Part shown: positions 8,114 to 17,675 of the stretch, one piece after another
Numbering within the stretch: position 1 is the first letter of the stretch
How the letters are laid out: each line of letters begins with the position of its first letter
Source of the DNA: Albitalea sp966211955
GTDB lineage: Bacteria; Pseudomonadota; Gammaproteobacteria; Burkholderiales; Burkholderiaceae_C
Assembly: GCA_966211955.1 (NCBI GenBank)
Contig: CBIHOF010000002.1
Location: 1-64,000, forward strand
Length of the DNA stretch: 64,000 nucleotides
Direction: 5' to 3'
The notes under the pieces: generated by a model
Told to the model about the DNA's origin: nothing
What the model saw: only the letters and a program-made list of their open reading frames with translations
Databases searched by the model: none
Program-made: the position numbers and the translations under genes

Positions 8114-8854
8114 TCACGCTGTCTTGCGTGGCGTGACCCGCTTGACGAGCGCGCTGTCGGCGCCGTCCGCCGGCCAGCTCGCAGTGAAGCGGGCGTGCGA
8201 GTTGTGCAGGTGCTGCGTCATCGCCTCGCGCGCCGCCTGTGGCGATCGAGCGGCGATGGCATCGACCACCGCCTGGTGCTCGGCGATGGCAATGCTCCAG
8301 CTGTGCGTCGTCTCGAAGTGGTTGCCGAACTGCTCGAACAGCGGGTTGTGGCGCTCGTCGTGCAGCTCGGCCACGATGCGCAGCAGCACCGAGTTCTCCG
8401 ATGCCTCGGCGATGCGCACATGAAAAAGCCGGTCGCCCACCGTCGGCATGACACCGGCGGCGACATCGGCTTCCATCTGCGCGATGGCCTCGCGCAGGCC
8501 CGCCACTTGGGCCTTCTTCATGTGGCGCGCGGCCTGGGCAGCGAGCTCGCTTTCGATCAACTGGCGGGCGCGAATCGTCTCCAGCGGCGCCTCGGCGGTG
8601 ATGCGGCGTTCACGCGCCGGCTCGCGCCGGCAGACGTAGATGCCCGAGCCCATGCGCACCTCGACGAAGCCCTCGACCTCCAGTGCAATCAGCGCCTCGC
8701 GCACCGAGGGCCGGGACACACCCAGCTGGACGGCCAGGTCTCGTTCGGGCGGCAATCGCGCGCCGACGGAGAATTCGCCGGCCTCGATGAGCCCACGCAG
8801 CTGGTCGGCGATCTGCCGGTAGAGCCGGCGCGGCGCGATGGTTTGAAGCGGCAT
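8114..8854 (-). CDS. GntR/FadR-family transcriptional regulator
   Basis: A 246-residue regulator with an N-terminal winged helix (LYRQIADQLRGLI...LPPERDLAVQLGVSRPSVREAL) and a C-terminal all-helical FCD domain (RLFHVRIAEASENSVL; E-H-x-A-VVDAI). FCD-type regulators bind small carboxylic acids, often the substrate of the neighbouring pathway. It is the first gene of the regulator-SDR-FAH operon and divergent from fadD across 207 bases. The chosen ATG at 8854 removes a hydrophobic, unlikely N-terminal extension that would start at 8932. Confidence 0.88.
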   Translation of the reverse strand: MPLQTIAPRRLYRQIADQLRGLIEAGEFSVGARLPPERDLAVQLGVSRPSVREALIALEVEGFVEVRMGSGIYVCRREPARERRITAEAPLETIRARQLIESELAAQAARHMKKAQVAGLREAIAQMEADVAAGVMPTVGDRLFHVRIAEASENSVLLRIVAELHDERHNPLFEQFGNHFETTHSWSIAIAEHQAVVDAIAARSPQAAREAMTQHLHNSHARFTASWPADGADSALVKRVTPRKTA

Positions 8855-9061
8855 GGAAGGGCAGAAGAAAAAGCCGAAGAACGGTAAAGTGGTCAGGCCA
8901 ATCGAGCCGCACGATAACCGCCCGTGCGGCAAGCGTCAACCGCGGCTCGATGGATGTGCCGTCCTGGGGGCACGGCCCTAGAAGCGTCTATCGAATCCCC
9001 TCATACGTTGACTGTCAGCGATGCGTCAGAATCCCCGTCCGATCAGGAGAGCGAGCACCGA

Positions 9062-10735
9062 ATGGAAAAGACCTGGCTGAAGCACTACCCGAAGGGTGTG
9101 CCGGCAAGCATCGACGTGGAGCAATACACCTCGCTGGTGGCGCTCATCGAGGAAAGCTTCAAGAAGTACCGCGATCTTCCTGCCTACAAGTTCATGGGCA
9201 AGACGATCACCTTCGGCCAGGTGGACGACCTCTCGCGCGCCTTCGCCGCCTACCTGCAGGCGCAGGGCTTCGCCCGTGGCGACCGCATCGCGATCATGAT
9301 GCCCAACGTGCCGCAGTACCCGGTGGCCGTGGCCGCCATCCTGCGTGCGGGCTACGTGGTCGTGAACGTGAACCCGCTGTACACGCCGCGCGAACTCGAG
9401 CACCAGCTCAAGGATTCGGGCGCCAAGGCGATCGTGATGGTCGAGAACTTCGCCACCACGATGCAGCAGGTGCTGGCCAACGTGCCGACCAAGAAGGTCA
9501 TCCTCACGGCGCTCGGCGACATGCTGGGCTTCCCGAAGAGCCTGATCGTCAACTACGTCGTGCGCCGCGTGAAGAAAATGGTGCCGGCTTTCGACATCCC
9601 GGGCGCCGTCAAGTTCATGGACGCCGTGGCGCAAGGCCGCGGCAAGCCCTTCAAGCCGGCGCAGGTGGGCCCCGACGACATCGCGGTGTTGCAGTACACG
9701 GGCGGCACCACCGGCGTGAGCAAGGGCGCGGTGCTGCTGCATCGCAACCTCGTTGCCAACATCCTGCAGGCCGAAGCCTGGTACCAGCCGGCGTTGAAGA
9801 AGATTCCGCAAGGCGAGCAGATCGTCACCATCTGCGCCCTGCCGATCTATCACATCTTCGGCTTCAACACGAACATGATGCTGTCCATGCGCATGGGCGG
9901 CTGCAACATCCTCATCGCCAATCCGCGCGACCTGCCGTCGGTGTTCAAGGAGCTGCAGGGAGAGAAGTTCCACAGCTTCCCGGCCGTGAACACGCTCTTC
10001 AATGCAATGGCGCACCACCCGCAGTTCAACACCGTGGATTGGTCGAGCCTCGTCATCAGCGTGGGCGGCGGCATGGCGGTGCAAAGTGCCACCGCCAAGC
10101 TGTGGCTGGAGAAGACGGGTTGCCCGATCGTCGAGGGTTATGGCCTGTCGGAAACCTCGCCCTCGGCCAGCTGCAACCCGGTGGACAGCACGGCCTACAG
10201 CGGCAATATCGGCCTGCCCATGCCCAACACCGAGCTCAAGCTGCTCGACGATGACGGCAATGAAGTGCCGCTCGGTCAGCCCGGCGAGATCGCGATTCGA
10301 GGCCCGCAGGTCATGGCTGGCTACTGGCAGCGCCCCGATGAAACCGCCAAGGTGATGACGGCCGACGGCTTCTTCAGGAGCGGCGACATCGGCGTGGTGG
10401 ACGAGCGCGGCTACTTCAAGATCGTGGACCGCAAGAAGGACATGATCCTCGTCAGCGGCTTCAACGTGTACCCGAACGAGGTCGAGGACGTGGTCACGCA
10501 GATGCCGGGCGTGCTCGAGTGCGCGGCGGTGGGCATCGCCGACGCGAAGGCCGGCGAGGCAGTGAAGCTGTGCATCGTCAAGAGCGACCAGGGCGTGACC
10601 GAGGCGCAGGTGCGCGCATACTGCGAGGCCAACCTCACGGGCTACAAGCGGCCGAAGGTGGTCGAGTTCCGGACGGAGTTGCCAAAGACGCCTGTCGGCA
10701 AGATCTTGAGGCGCGAGCTGCGCGACAAGGTGTGA
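9062..10735 (+). CDS. fadD: Long-chain fatty acid--CoA ligase
   Basis: A 557-residue AMP-forming acyl-CoA synthetase that activates fatty acids for beta-oxidation or phospholipid synthesis at the inner membrane. Motifs in order: YTGGTTGVSKGA (ATP/AMP P-loop), GYGLSETSP, the fatty-acyl signature around FFRSGDIGVVDERGYFKIVDRKKDMI, and the C-terminal PKTPVGKILRREL with the adenylation Lys. Length matches E. coli FadD (561). The ATG at 9062 follows an AGGAGAG purine run; the frame stays open upstream but without family similarity. Divergent from the FadR-type regulator; no other fatty-acid genes adjoin it. Confidence 0.93.
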   Translation: MEKTWLKHYPKGVPASIDVEQYTSLVALIEESFKKYRDLPAYKFMGKTITFGQVDDLSRAFAAYLQAQGFARGDRIAIMMPNVPQYPVAVAAILRAGYVVVNVNPLYTPRELEHQLKDSGAKAIVMVENFATTMQQVLANVPTKKVILTALGDMLGFPKSLIVNYVVRRVKKMVPAFDIPGAVKFMDAVAQGRGKPFKPAQVGPDDIAVLQYTGGTTGVSKGAVLLHRNLVANILQAEAWYQPALKKIPQGEQIVTICALPIYHIFGFNTNMMLSMRMGGCNILIANPRDLPSVFKELQGEKFHSFPAVNTLFNAMAHHPQFNTVDWSSLVISVGGGMAVQSATAKLWLEKTGCPIVEGYGLSETSPSASCNPVDSTAYSGNIGLPMPNTELKLLDDDGNEVPLGQPGEIAIRGPQVMAGYWQRPDETAKVMTADGFFRSGDIGVVDERGYFKIVDRKKDMILVSGFNVYPNEVEDVVTQMPGVLECAAVGIADAKAGEAVKLCIVKSDQGVTEAQVRAYCEANLTGYKRPKVVEFRTELPKTPVGKILRRELRDKV

Positions 10736-10890
10736 GGCATGGGCCTGCCGTCGCGCGACATTGACTCGACGGCAAAAGCCTCGCAGGATGACGGATGTTC
10801 GCGGTGCAGTGCCGCGGTGCTGCTAACCTGCGCATCCAGCGCACGGCGCGCCGCCTCAGGGTGTCGCGCTGAACTCAAGCAACGATCAGG

Positions 10891-11424
10891 ATGCCATCGG
10901 TGATCTGGGCCAAGACGGAAGCAGGACGGGTTGAGATGCAGGCGAAGGCGCTCATCAAGGAGCGCGCGCAACGCAATCTTCTCTTGTTGATCGACGGTCA
11001 GAAGACCGAGGAGATGCTGTTGGCCAATGTCGTCGGCATCAAGCCTGACGATTTTTCTGCGCTCGAAGCAATGGGCCTGATCGAGCCGATCGCGGCGCCC
11101 GTCCGGGCAGGCGGCCGTGCCGCGGCACCCGCGCAAGCCGCGCCTGCTGCTGCGACGGCACCTGCGGCGGCCCCGGCAGCAGCACCGGTCGCCGATGCTC
11201 CGATTGGCGACGCACCGCTCGACTACGCCCACTTCACCGAGACGCTGACCCAGCTCATCTCGAAGGAGCTCGGGCTGCGCGGCTTCACGCTCACGCTCGC
11301 GGTCGAGAAGGCCGGCACGATCGAAGAGCTGATGGACGTGGCGCGCCGCGCCCTCGACCAGATCCGTGACCGCAAGGGCGCGCCCGCCGCCGAGGCCGCG
11401 CGCCGCTCGCTCTACGGCGGCTGA
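10891..11424 (+). CDS. Conserved hypothetical protein, two domains joined by an Ala/Pro linker
   Basis: A 177-residue protein without signal peptide or membrane segment. Residues 1-70 form a compact helical domain (AKTEAGRVEMQAKALIKERAQRNLLLLIDGQKTEEML...MGLIEP) of a kind recalled from uncharacterised betaproteobacterial proteins; residues 71-108 are an Ala/Pro-rich flexible linker; residues 109-177 are a second helical domain ending RRSLYGG. The composition suggests a scaffold or adaptor. The downstream nucleosidase starts 19 bases after its stop, so they are probably co-transcribed. Function unknown. Confidence 0.7.
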   Translation: MPSVIWAKTEAGRVEMQAKALIKERAQRNLLLLIDGQKTEEMLLANVVGIKPDDFSALEAMGLIEPIAAPVRAGGRAAAPAQAAPAAATAPAAAPAAAPVADAPIGDAPLDYAHFTETLTQLISKELGLRGFTLTLAVEKAGTIEELMDVARRALDQIRDRKGAPAAEAARRSLYGG

Positions 11425-11443
11425 GCTCGCAGGGACATTTCCC

Positions 11444-12214
11444 ATGGCGGTGAGACCGCTTGCCATCGTGAGTGCGATGCATGAGGAGTTGCATGCGCTG
11501 CTCCCCTTGTTGCGCGAACCCGTCGTCACCGCCATCGCCCGCCGCCGTTTCCACGCGGGGCGGCTGCATGGCCAGCCGGTCGTGCTCGTGCTGTCGGGCA
11601 TCGGCAAGGTGGCGGCCGCGGCGACCGCGACGCTGCTCATCCATGAGTTCGACGCGCACGCCATCGTGCTCACAGGCGTGGCAGGCGGACTCGCCAAGGA
11701 CGTCCGGGTGGGCGACATCGTCATTGCGACGCAGACCCTGCAGCACGACATGGACGCCTCGCCCATTTTCCCGCGTTACGAAGTGCCGCTGACCGGCCGC
11801 TCACGCTTCGATGCGGATGCGACCCTGGCCGAGTTGCTGGCGGCATCCGCCGAGGACTGCATGCGCGACGCCGAGGCCGCCATCGGCCACGCGCACCTTG
11901 ACGCCTTCGGCATCGCATCCCCGCGCGTGCACCGCGGCCTCGTCGTGAGCGGTGATCGCTTCGTCGCGACCGCCGCCGAAAACGTCGCCCTCGTGCAGGC
12001 GCTGCCCGATGCCTTGGCGGTGGAGATGGAAGGCGCCGCCATCGCCCAGGTCTGCGCGGATTTCGACCGCCCGTTCGCCCTCATGCGCACCATCTCCGAT
12101 CGCGCCGACGACGAGGCCCATGCCGACTTCTCGCGCTTCATCGCGGAGGTCGCGAGCGTCTACACGCGCGCCGTCGTGCTCGATGCAATCGAGCGCATGG
12201 CGGCCGCGCGCTGA
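11444..12214 (+). CDS. 5'-methylthioadenosine/S-adenosylhomocysteine nucleosidase family protein
   Basis: A 256-residue purine/uridine phosphorylase-fold enzyme that removes adenine from MTA, SAH or 5'-deoxyadenosine. The start IVSAMHEELHALLPLL aligns with the MTAN start (catalytic Glu12-type position), LSGIGKVAAAATATLLI and TGVAGGLAKDVRVGDIVIA are the nucleoside-binding loops, VEMEGAAIAQV supplies the ribose-binding Met-Glu, and ISDRADDEAHADF carries the catalytic Asp. It is slightly longer than E. coli MtnN (232) owing to an insertion around residues 130-160 (HLDAFGIASP region), so exact substrate preference is uncertain. Confidence 0.88.
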   Translation: MAVRPLAIVSAMHEELHALLPLLREPVVTAIARRRFHAGRLHGQPVVLVLSGIGKVAAAATATLLIHEFDAHAIVLTGVAGGLAKDVRVGDIVIATQTLQHDMDASPIFPRYEVPLTGRSRFDADATLAELLAASAEDCMRDAEAAIGHAHLDAFGIASPRVHRGLVVSGDRFVATAAENVALVQALPDALAVEMEGAAIAQVCADFDRPFALMRTISDRADDEAHADFSRFIAEVASVYTRAVVLDAIERMAAAR

Positions 12215-12265
12215 GCCGGTGTCCGGGTCGAGCACCTACACTGCCCGCATGAGACGGGTGGCTGG

Positions 12266-12796
12266 ATGATGTCGGTGCTCAGTGGCGTGTGGCGTGGTGC
12301 GTGGCGCGTGCTGCGCGCGCTCTTTCTCGTGCTGGCTGCGGTGATCATCGCGATCGAGGAATGGGGCTGGCGGCCGCTCACGGCCATCGCGGCGCGGCTG
12401 GCGACGTGGCCGCCCATCGGCCGCCTCGAAGAGGCCATCCGCCGCGCGCCGCGTCGCGTTGCGCTGCTGCTCTTCCTCGCGCCTGCGGTGCTGCTGTTTC
12501 CCGTCAAGCTGCTCGCTCTCTGGTTGATCCACATCGGCCGCACCACGCTCGGCGTGGTCGTCATCCTGCTGGCCAAGGCGCTGGGCACCGCCTTCGTCGG
12601 CCGGCTGTTCATCCTCACTGAATCGCAGCTCACCACCTTCCCATGGTTTGCACGTGCGCTGTCGTGGTGGCGTGCCACCAAGCGGCGCGTGAAGGCGACC
12701 GTGCAGACCTCATTGCTGTGGCAGGCGGCGTCGCGCATCAAGCGGCGGCTGGGCCTGTGGATGCGGCGCCGCATCCGCGCTGCCCGCATGCGCTGA
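12266..12796 (+). CDS. Hypothetical membrane protein, Arg-rich C-terminus
   Basis: A 176-residue protein with two to three hydrophobic segments (about residues 16-32, 67-90 and 93-112) and a strongly basic C-terminal tail (KRRVKATVQ...RIKRRLGLWMRRRIRAARMR). The positive-inside rule puts the tail in the cytoplasm. I recognise no family domain. It ends 14 bases before rsmE and is probably expressed with it. Start: two adjacent ATG codons at 12266 and 12269; either is possible. Confidence 0.65.
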   Translation: MMSVLSGVWRGAWRVLRALFLVLAAVIIAIEEWGWRPLTAIAARLATWPPIGRLEEAIRRAPRRVALLLFLAPAVLLFPVKLLALWLIHIGRTTLGVVVILLAKALGTAFVGRLFILTESQLTTFPWFARALSWWRATKRRVKATVQTSLLWQAASRIKRRLGLWMRRRIRAARMR

Positions 12797-12810
12797 AGGA
12801 CACGAAAACG

Positions 12811-13533
12811 ATGCCGCGCCTGTATGTCGATGCACCGCTCGCCGAAGGCGACGAGCTCGTGCTGCCGCCCGGCCCCGCGCGCCATGTGCAGGTGCTGCGC
12901 CTGCAACCCGGCGAGTTGTTGACCTGCTTCAATGGCGCGGGCGGCGAGTGGTCGGCGACGGTGCTGCGCATGGGCCGCAGCGAGGTCGCGGTGCGTGTCG
13001 GCGCGCACGAGGCGGTGGATCGCGAGCTGCCCATCCGCGTGACGCTGGCCGTGGGCATGCCTGCCAACGAGCGCATGGATTTCCTCATCGAGAAGGCCAC
13101 CGAGCTGGGCGTGCATGCGGTACAGCCGCTGGTGTGCGAACGTTCGGTGCTGCGCTTGTCGGGCGAGCGCGCACAAAAGAAGGTCGAGCATTGGAAGGGC
13201 GTGGCGATCGCGGCCAGCGAGCAGAGCGGGCGAACTCGCGTGCCGCGCATCGAGCCGGTGATGGCGCTGTCGTCATGGCTTGCGGCCGAGCACGGCGATG
13301 CACGGCGCATGCTGCTCAGTTTTTTGCGCAGTGCAGCATCGCTGACGGAAGCCTCGTCGGCCTCGGACGTGATCTTCCTGAGCGGCCCCGAAGGTGGGTT
13401 GAGCCCCGTGGAAGAAGGCCTCGCCCTGGGCGCGGGCTTCGCGCCGGTGACCCTCGGGCCTCGCGTGCTGCGTGCGGATACTGCGCCGCTGGCGGCCCTG
13501 TCGCTGCTGTCTTTGCGCGCCTCACAGGCCTGA
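12811..13533 (+). CDS. rsmE: 16S rRNA (uracil(1498)-N(3))-methyltransferase RsmE
   Basis: A 240-residue SPOUT methyltransferase that methylates U1498 of 16S rRNA in the 30S subunit. An N-terminal PUA-like domain (RLYVDAPL...ARHVQVLRLQPGE) precedes the knotted SAM domain: KATELGVHAVQPLVCERSV, EQSGRTRVPRI, the SAM-binding LSGPEGGLSPVEE and LGPRVLRADTAPLAAL. Length equals E. coli RsmE (243). The ATG at 12811 is the first in a sensible position after the preceding gene. Confidence 0.95.
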   Translation: MPRLYVDAPLAEGDELVLPPGPARHVQVLRLQPGELLTCFNGAGGEWSATVLRMGRSEVAVRVGAHEAVDRELPIRVTLAVGMPANERMDFLIEKATELGVHAVQPLVCERSVLRLSGERAQKKVEHWKGVAIAASEQSGRTRVPRIEPVMALSSWLAAEHGDARRMLLSFLRSAASLTEASSASDVIFLSGPEGGLSPVEEGLALGAGFAPVTLGPRVLRADTAPLAALSLLSLRASQA

Positions 13534-13612
13534 CAGGGTTTTGCGCCCCTGGCTTGCCATGCCGCCGACCGCCGCCGCAGAATGGGGCGGCGAGTGAAAA
13601 GCGGAGATCATC

Positions 13613-14020
13613 ATGGGTCTGCTCGATTCGGTGATCGGTGTGCTGTCGGGCGTGCGCAGCACGAGCGGCAGCGGAGACATGCTGAACGTGGTGCTTCAGA
13701 TGCTGGCCAATGATGGAGAAGGCATCGGCATGGACGCCCTGGTCGAGCGCTTCAATGACAGCGGCCTGTCCCCGGTGCTGAATTCATGGATCTCGCGCGG
13801 CAGCAACCTGCCCATCTCCCCGGAAGACCTGCAGCGCGTGCTCGGCACGGAGACTGTCGAAGAGATCGCGCAGCAGGCCGGCTTGTCGCGCCGCGTCACC
13901 GCGGACCGTCTCTCGCAGATGCTGCCCTTCGTGATTGACAAGCTCACGCCGCACGGGCGGCTGCCGGCTGGTGGCCTGGGCGACCTCGGGCAGCTGATGG
14001 GGCGCATGGCCGCTAGATAG
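13613..14020 (+). CDS. YidB-family (DUF937) protein
   Basis: A 135-residue cytosolic protein of the YidB/DUF937 family, whose function is not established. Recognisable features are the start MGLLDSVIGVLSG, a Gly/Ser turn, LVERFNDSGLSPVLNSWISRG and the NLPISPEDLQRVLG block with a helical C-terminal half (RRVTADRLSQMLPFVIDKLTPHG). The C-terminal GGLGDLGQLMGRM is Gly-rich. A repeat element begins two bases after its stop codon. Confidence 0.85.
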   Translation: MGLLDSVIGVLSGVRSTSGSGDMLNVVLQMLANDGEGIGMDALVERFNDSGLSPVLNSWISRGSNLPISPEDLQRVLGTETVEEIAQQAGLSRRVTADRLSQMLPFVIDKLTPHGRLPAGGLGDLGQLMGRMAAR

Positions 14021-14021
14021 T

Positions 14022-14107
14022 GGGCCCCCCAGTCGCTTCGCTCCTGCCCCCGAGGGGCGCCGCCTGGCGGACCGGCGGAGCCGGATCCGCGGGCGTGGCT
14101 TGAGGGG
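14022..14107 (+). repeat. Dispersed GC-rich intergenic repeat, copy 2
   Basis: Best-preserved copy together with copy 1 (1621-1710, opposite orientation). It starts two bases after the yidB-like stop and fills the gap to the convergent methyltransferase gene. It contains CCCCCGAGGGG and ACCGGCGGAGCCGG inverted repeats able to form hairpins, which could help termination between the convergent genes. Confidence 0.8.
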
Positions 14108-14134
14108 GCACTTGCTGCGCTCGTGCTCTTTTGC

Positions 14135-15358
14135 TCAGGTGCGCATGGAGCCTGGGACGAGGTCGAAGCGGAAGAGGCGGCATTCGATGGGGCCGTTCCA
14201 CATCGGTACTCGGCGGCTTTCCTTCAATCGCATTGCGCTTGGCAGCTTCATGTCGGGGCTGAGCACGTAAGCCGTCCAGCCGGCGGGATGCTGTGTGTAG
14301 GCACGCTTCCAATGAGTGGCCAGACGCGGGAAGAAGTCGTCGGGTGTGTCGCGGTCTTGCGCTGACGGACGTGCGGCCTTGCCGCCGACCTCGATGCGCT
14401 CGCCATACGGCGGGTTGAGCATCAGCGTGCCGTGCAGTTGCTCGGGCAAGGTGGGCGCGGGGCGTTCGAGCGCGTCGCCCCCGTTGAAGACGATGGCCGC
14501 TTCAACGCCCGCGCGCTGTGCATTGCGCCGTGCGAAGTCGACCATGCGGAAGGACACGTCGCTCGCATGGATGGGCACCGCGCTCGCGTGAATGCGCGAT
14601 TGCGCGTGGCTCTTCATGCGCTGCCAGGCAGCGCGCATGTCGGCATCGATGAAGGGCAGCAGCCGCTCGAAAGCGAAGCGCCGCTTGAGGCCGGGGGCGA
14701 TGCCGCAGGCAATCTGCGCGGCTTCGATGGCGATCGTGCCGGAGCCGCAGCACGGGTCGTGCAGTGCGCCGCCTTGGTCCGGCGTGCCTTTCCAGCCGGC
14801 TGCGGCGAGCATCGCGGCGGCCAGCGTTTCCTTCAGCGGCGCGTCGCCCTTGTCCTCGCGCCATCCACGCTTGAAGAGTGGCTCGCCGGAGGTGTCGATG
14901 TAGACCGAGGCGCGCTCGGGGCCGACGTGCAACACCACCTGCAGGTCAGGGTGCTGCGTGTCCACGCTGGGCCGTTCGCCGGTGGCGTCGCGCATCGCAT
15001 CGCACACCGCGTCCTTGATGCGCAGCGCGGCGAAGTTGAGGCTCTTGAGCGGGCTGCGCTGCGCGGTGGTGTCCACGCGCAGGGTGTGCTGCGGCGTGAT
15101 CCACTGCGTCCAGTCGACACCGCGCGCGAGTTCGTAGAGATCGTTCTCGTCGCGGTACTCACCCTCGGCCACTTCCGCCAGCACACGCTGCGGCAGGCGG
15201 CATTCGAGGTTGAGCGCCATGACTTCGTCCGGGCCGCCCTCGAGCAGCACGCCGCCGCGCTCGGTGCGCATCGGCGCATCGGGCAGGATGGCGCGCACCT
15301 CGTCGGCCAGCAGTTCCTCGACGCCGGCGGCGCAGGGCAAAAAGATCGGCAGTGCCAT
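14135..15358 (-). CDS. THUMP-domain class I SAM-dependent RNA methyltransferase (RlmL N-terminal-half type)
   Basis: A 407-residue methyltransferase of the RlmL/YpsC group. An N-terminal ferredoxin-like/THUMP region (residues about 1-155: CAAGVEELLADEVRA...) binds RNA; the Rossmann domain shows LHDPCCGSGTIAIEAA (SAM motif I) and LMLNPPYGERI (N-P-P-Y catalytic motif for N2-guanine methylation). It matches the m2G2445-forming half of E. coli RlmL and lacks the RlmK half. Three bases separate it from rpoN upstream, so it is the last gene of lptA-lptB-rpoN-this gene. The exact rRNA site is inferred. Confidence 0.88.
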   Translation of the reverse strand: MALPIFLPCAAGVEELLADEVRAILPDAPMRTERGGVLLEGGPDEVMALNLECRLPQRVLAEVAEGEYRDENDLYELARGVDWTQWITPQHTLRVDTTAQRSPLKSLNFAALRIKDAVCDAMRDATGERPSVDTQHPDLQVVLHVGPERASVYIDTSGEPLFKRGWREDKGDAPLKETLAAAMLAAAGWKGTPDQGGALHDPCCGSGTIAIEAAQIACGIAPGLKRRFAFERLLPFIDADMRAAWQRMKSHAQSRIHASAVPIHASDVSFRMVDFARRNAQRAGVEAAIVFNGGDALERPAPTLPEQLHGTLMLNPPYGERIEVGGKAARPSAQDRDTPDDFFPRLATHWKRAYTQHPAGWTAYVLSPDMKLPSAMRLKESRRVPMWNGPIECRLFRFDLVPGSMRT

Positions 15359-15361
15359 CGT

Positions 15362-16888
15362 TCAGAGCGCCTTGCGCAGGTTGGCCGGCGCGATCTTCAG
15401 CGCCTCGCGGTACTTGGCCACCGTGCGCCGCGCGACCTGGATGCCCTGCTCCTCCAGCATCTGCGAGAGCTGGCTGTCCGACAGCGGCTTGACCGGGTCT
15501 TCGGCCGACACCAGCTGCTTGATGAGCGCGCGCACCGCGGTGCTCGACGCATTGCCGCCCGCCTCGGTGTTCAGCGAGGAACCGAAGAAATACTTCAGCT
15601 CGAAAGTGCCGAAGGGCGTGGACATGTACTTCGCGGTGGTCACGCGAGAGATGGTGGATTCATGCAGGCCGAGCTCGTCGGCGATCTCGCGCAGCACCAG
15701 CGGCTTCATCGCGATCTCGCCGTGCGTGAAGAAGCTCTTCTGCCGCTCGACGATGGCCTGCGACACGCGCTGGATGGTGTCGAAGCGCTGCTGGATGTTC
15801 TTCATGAACCAGCGTGCCTCCTGCAGCCTCGAGCTCAGTCCCGCGCCCGCGCCGGCGGCACCGGAGCCGCGGGTGGAGCGGATGGCTTGCGCATACAGGT
15901 CGTTGATGCGCAGCTTGGGCATCACGTCCGGATTGAGCACGACCTTCCAGTTGCGGCCCGACTTCTGCACGATCACGTCGGGCACGATGATGTTGGCCTC
16001 GGCGCGCGCGAAGGGCCGCGCCGGCTTGGGCTCCAGCGAGGTGATGATGCACTGCGCTTCCTTGAGCAGCGACTCGTCCGCGCCTGTCGCGGCCATCAGC
16101 TTCTTCATGTCGCGGCGCGCGAGCAAATCCAGGTGCTGCTTGCACACGATGATTGCGATCATCTGCGCTTCGCTGCGCGGCAAGAGGCGCAGCTGCAGCG
16201 TCAGGCACTCCGACAGGTTGCGCGCGCCGACGCCGGCAGGCTCCATGCTCTGCAGCCACTTCAGCGCGCATTGCAGTCGATCGAGCAGGTCCTCGGCGGC
16301 CTCGGGGTCTTCGTCGCCGATGAGCTCGGCGACGATCTCTTCGAGCGTGTCGGCCAAGTAGCCATCTTCGTTCAGGGACTCGATGAGCACATGCAGCGCG
16401 GCGCCGTCTTCCGGCGACAGGCGCATGCCGGGCAGCTGGTCGCGCAGGAATTCCTGCAGCGTCTGCGAGACCTGGTTGCGCTCTTGCGGATCGAAGTCGT
16501 CGTTGTCGTTGCTCGTGCTGCCCGAGCTGGGCGTCTCGCGGATGCCGTCGAAGTCGTCGCGCTCGGTGCCGTTCTCCCAGTCCTCGCGCTCGGTCGCGCC
16601 GAACTCGGCGCTGTCGACGCCCGCGGTTTCATCGCTGCCGCTGGCGGCCTCCGACGCGTTCTCGGTCTCGCGCTCGCCGGCCCGCTCGGCGGTGCTCAGG
16701 CGCTCGGACAGGGGTTCGAATACCTGCGAGTTGTCTTCTTCCGCTTCGAGGAAGGGGTTCTGCTCGAGCATCTGCTCGACTTCCTGGTGGAGTTCGAGCG
16801 TGGACAGCTGCAGCAGGCGAATGGACTGCTGCAGCTGCGGCGTGAGCGCCAGATGCTGGGAAAGGCGAACCTGAAGTGACGGTTTCAT
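15362..16888 (-). CDS. rpoN: RNA polymerase sigma-54 factor RpoN
   Basis: A 508-residue sigma-54. Region I at the N-terminus is the Gln/Leu-rich activator-response segment (SLQVRLSQHLALTPQLQQSI), followed by an acidic region II (about residues 50-130), the core-binding domain, and DNA-binding domains with the RpoN box ARRTVAKYRE at residues 486-495. It recognises -24/-12 promoters and needs AAA+ activators. It starts 13 bases after lptB, the usual betaproteobacterial order, but the usual downstream hpf/ptsN genes are replaced by an RNA methyltransferase. Confidence 0.97.
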   Translation of the reverse strand: MKPSLQVRLSQHLALTPQLQQSIRLLQLSTLELHQEVEQMLEQNPFLEAEEDNSQVFEPLSERLSTAERAGERETENASEAASGSDETAGVDSAEFGATEREDWENGTERDDFDGIRETPSSGSTSNDNDDFDPQERNQVSQTLQEFLRDQLPGMRLSPEDGAALHVLIESLNEDGYLADTLEEIVAELIGDEDPEAAEDLLDRLQCALKWLQSMEPAGVGARNLSECLTLQLRLLPRSEAQMIAIIVCKQHLDLLARRDMKKLMAATGADESLLKEAQCIITSLEPKPARPFARAEANIIVPDVIVQKSGRNWKVVLNPDVMPKLRINDLYAQAIRSTRGSGAAGAGAGLSSRLQEARWFMKNIQQRFDTIQRVSQAIVERQKSFFTHGEIAMKPLVLREIADELGLHESTISRVTTAKYMSTPFGTFELKYFFGSSLNTEAGGNASSTAVRALIKQLVSAEDPVKPLSDSQLSQMLEEQGIQVARRTVAKYREALKIAPANLRKAL

Positions 16889-16901
16889 CGGAGCAGGACC
16901 A

Positions 16902-17671
<770 letters not shown>

Positions 17672-17675
<4 letters not shown>

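Noticed and set aside
8890..8900. TGGTCAGGCCA as a possible FadR/GntR operator between the regulator and fadD
   Set aside because: Only a weak TGG...CCA dyad; too common at this base composition to support.
14432..16879. An 815-codon open frame on the plus strand
   Set aside because: Antisense to the RlmL-like gene and rpoN, both with clear family motifs; no recognisable domain.
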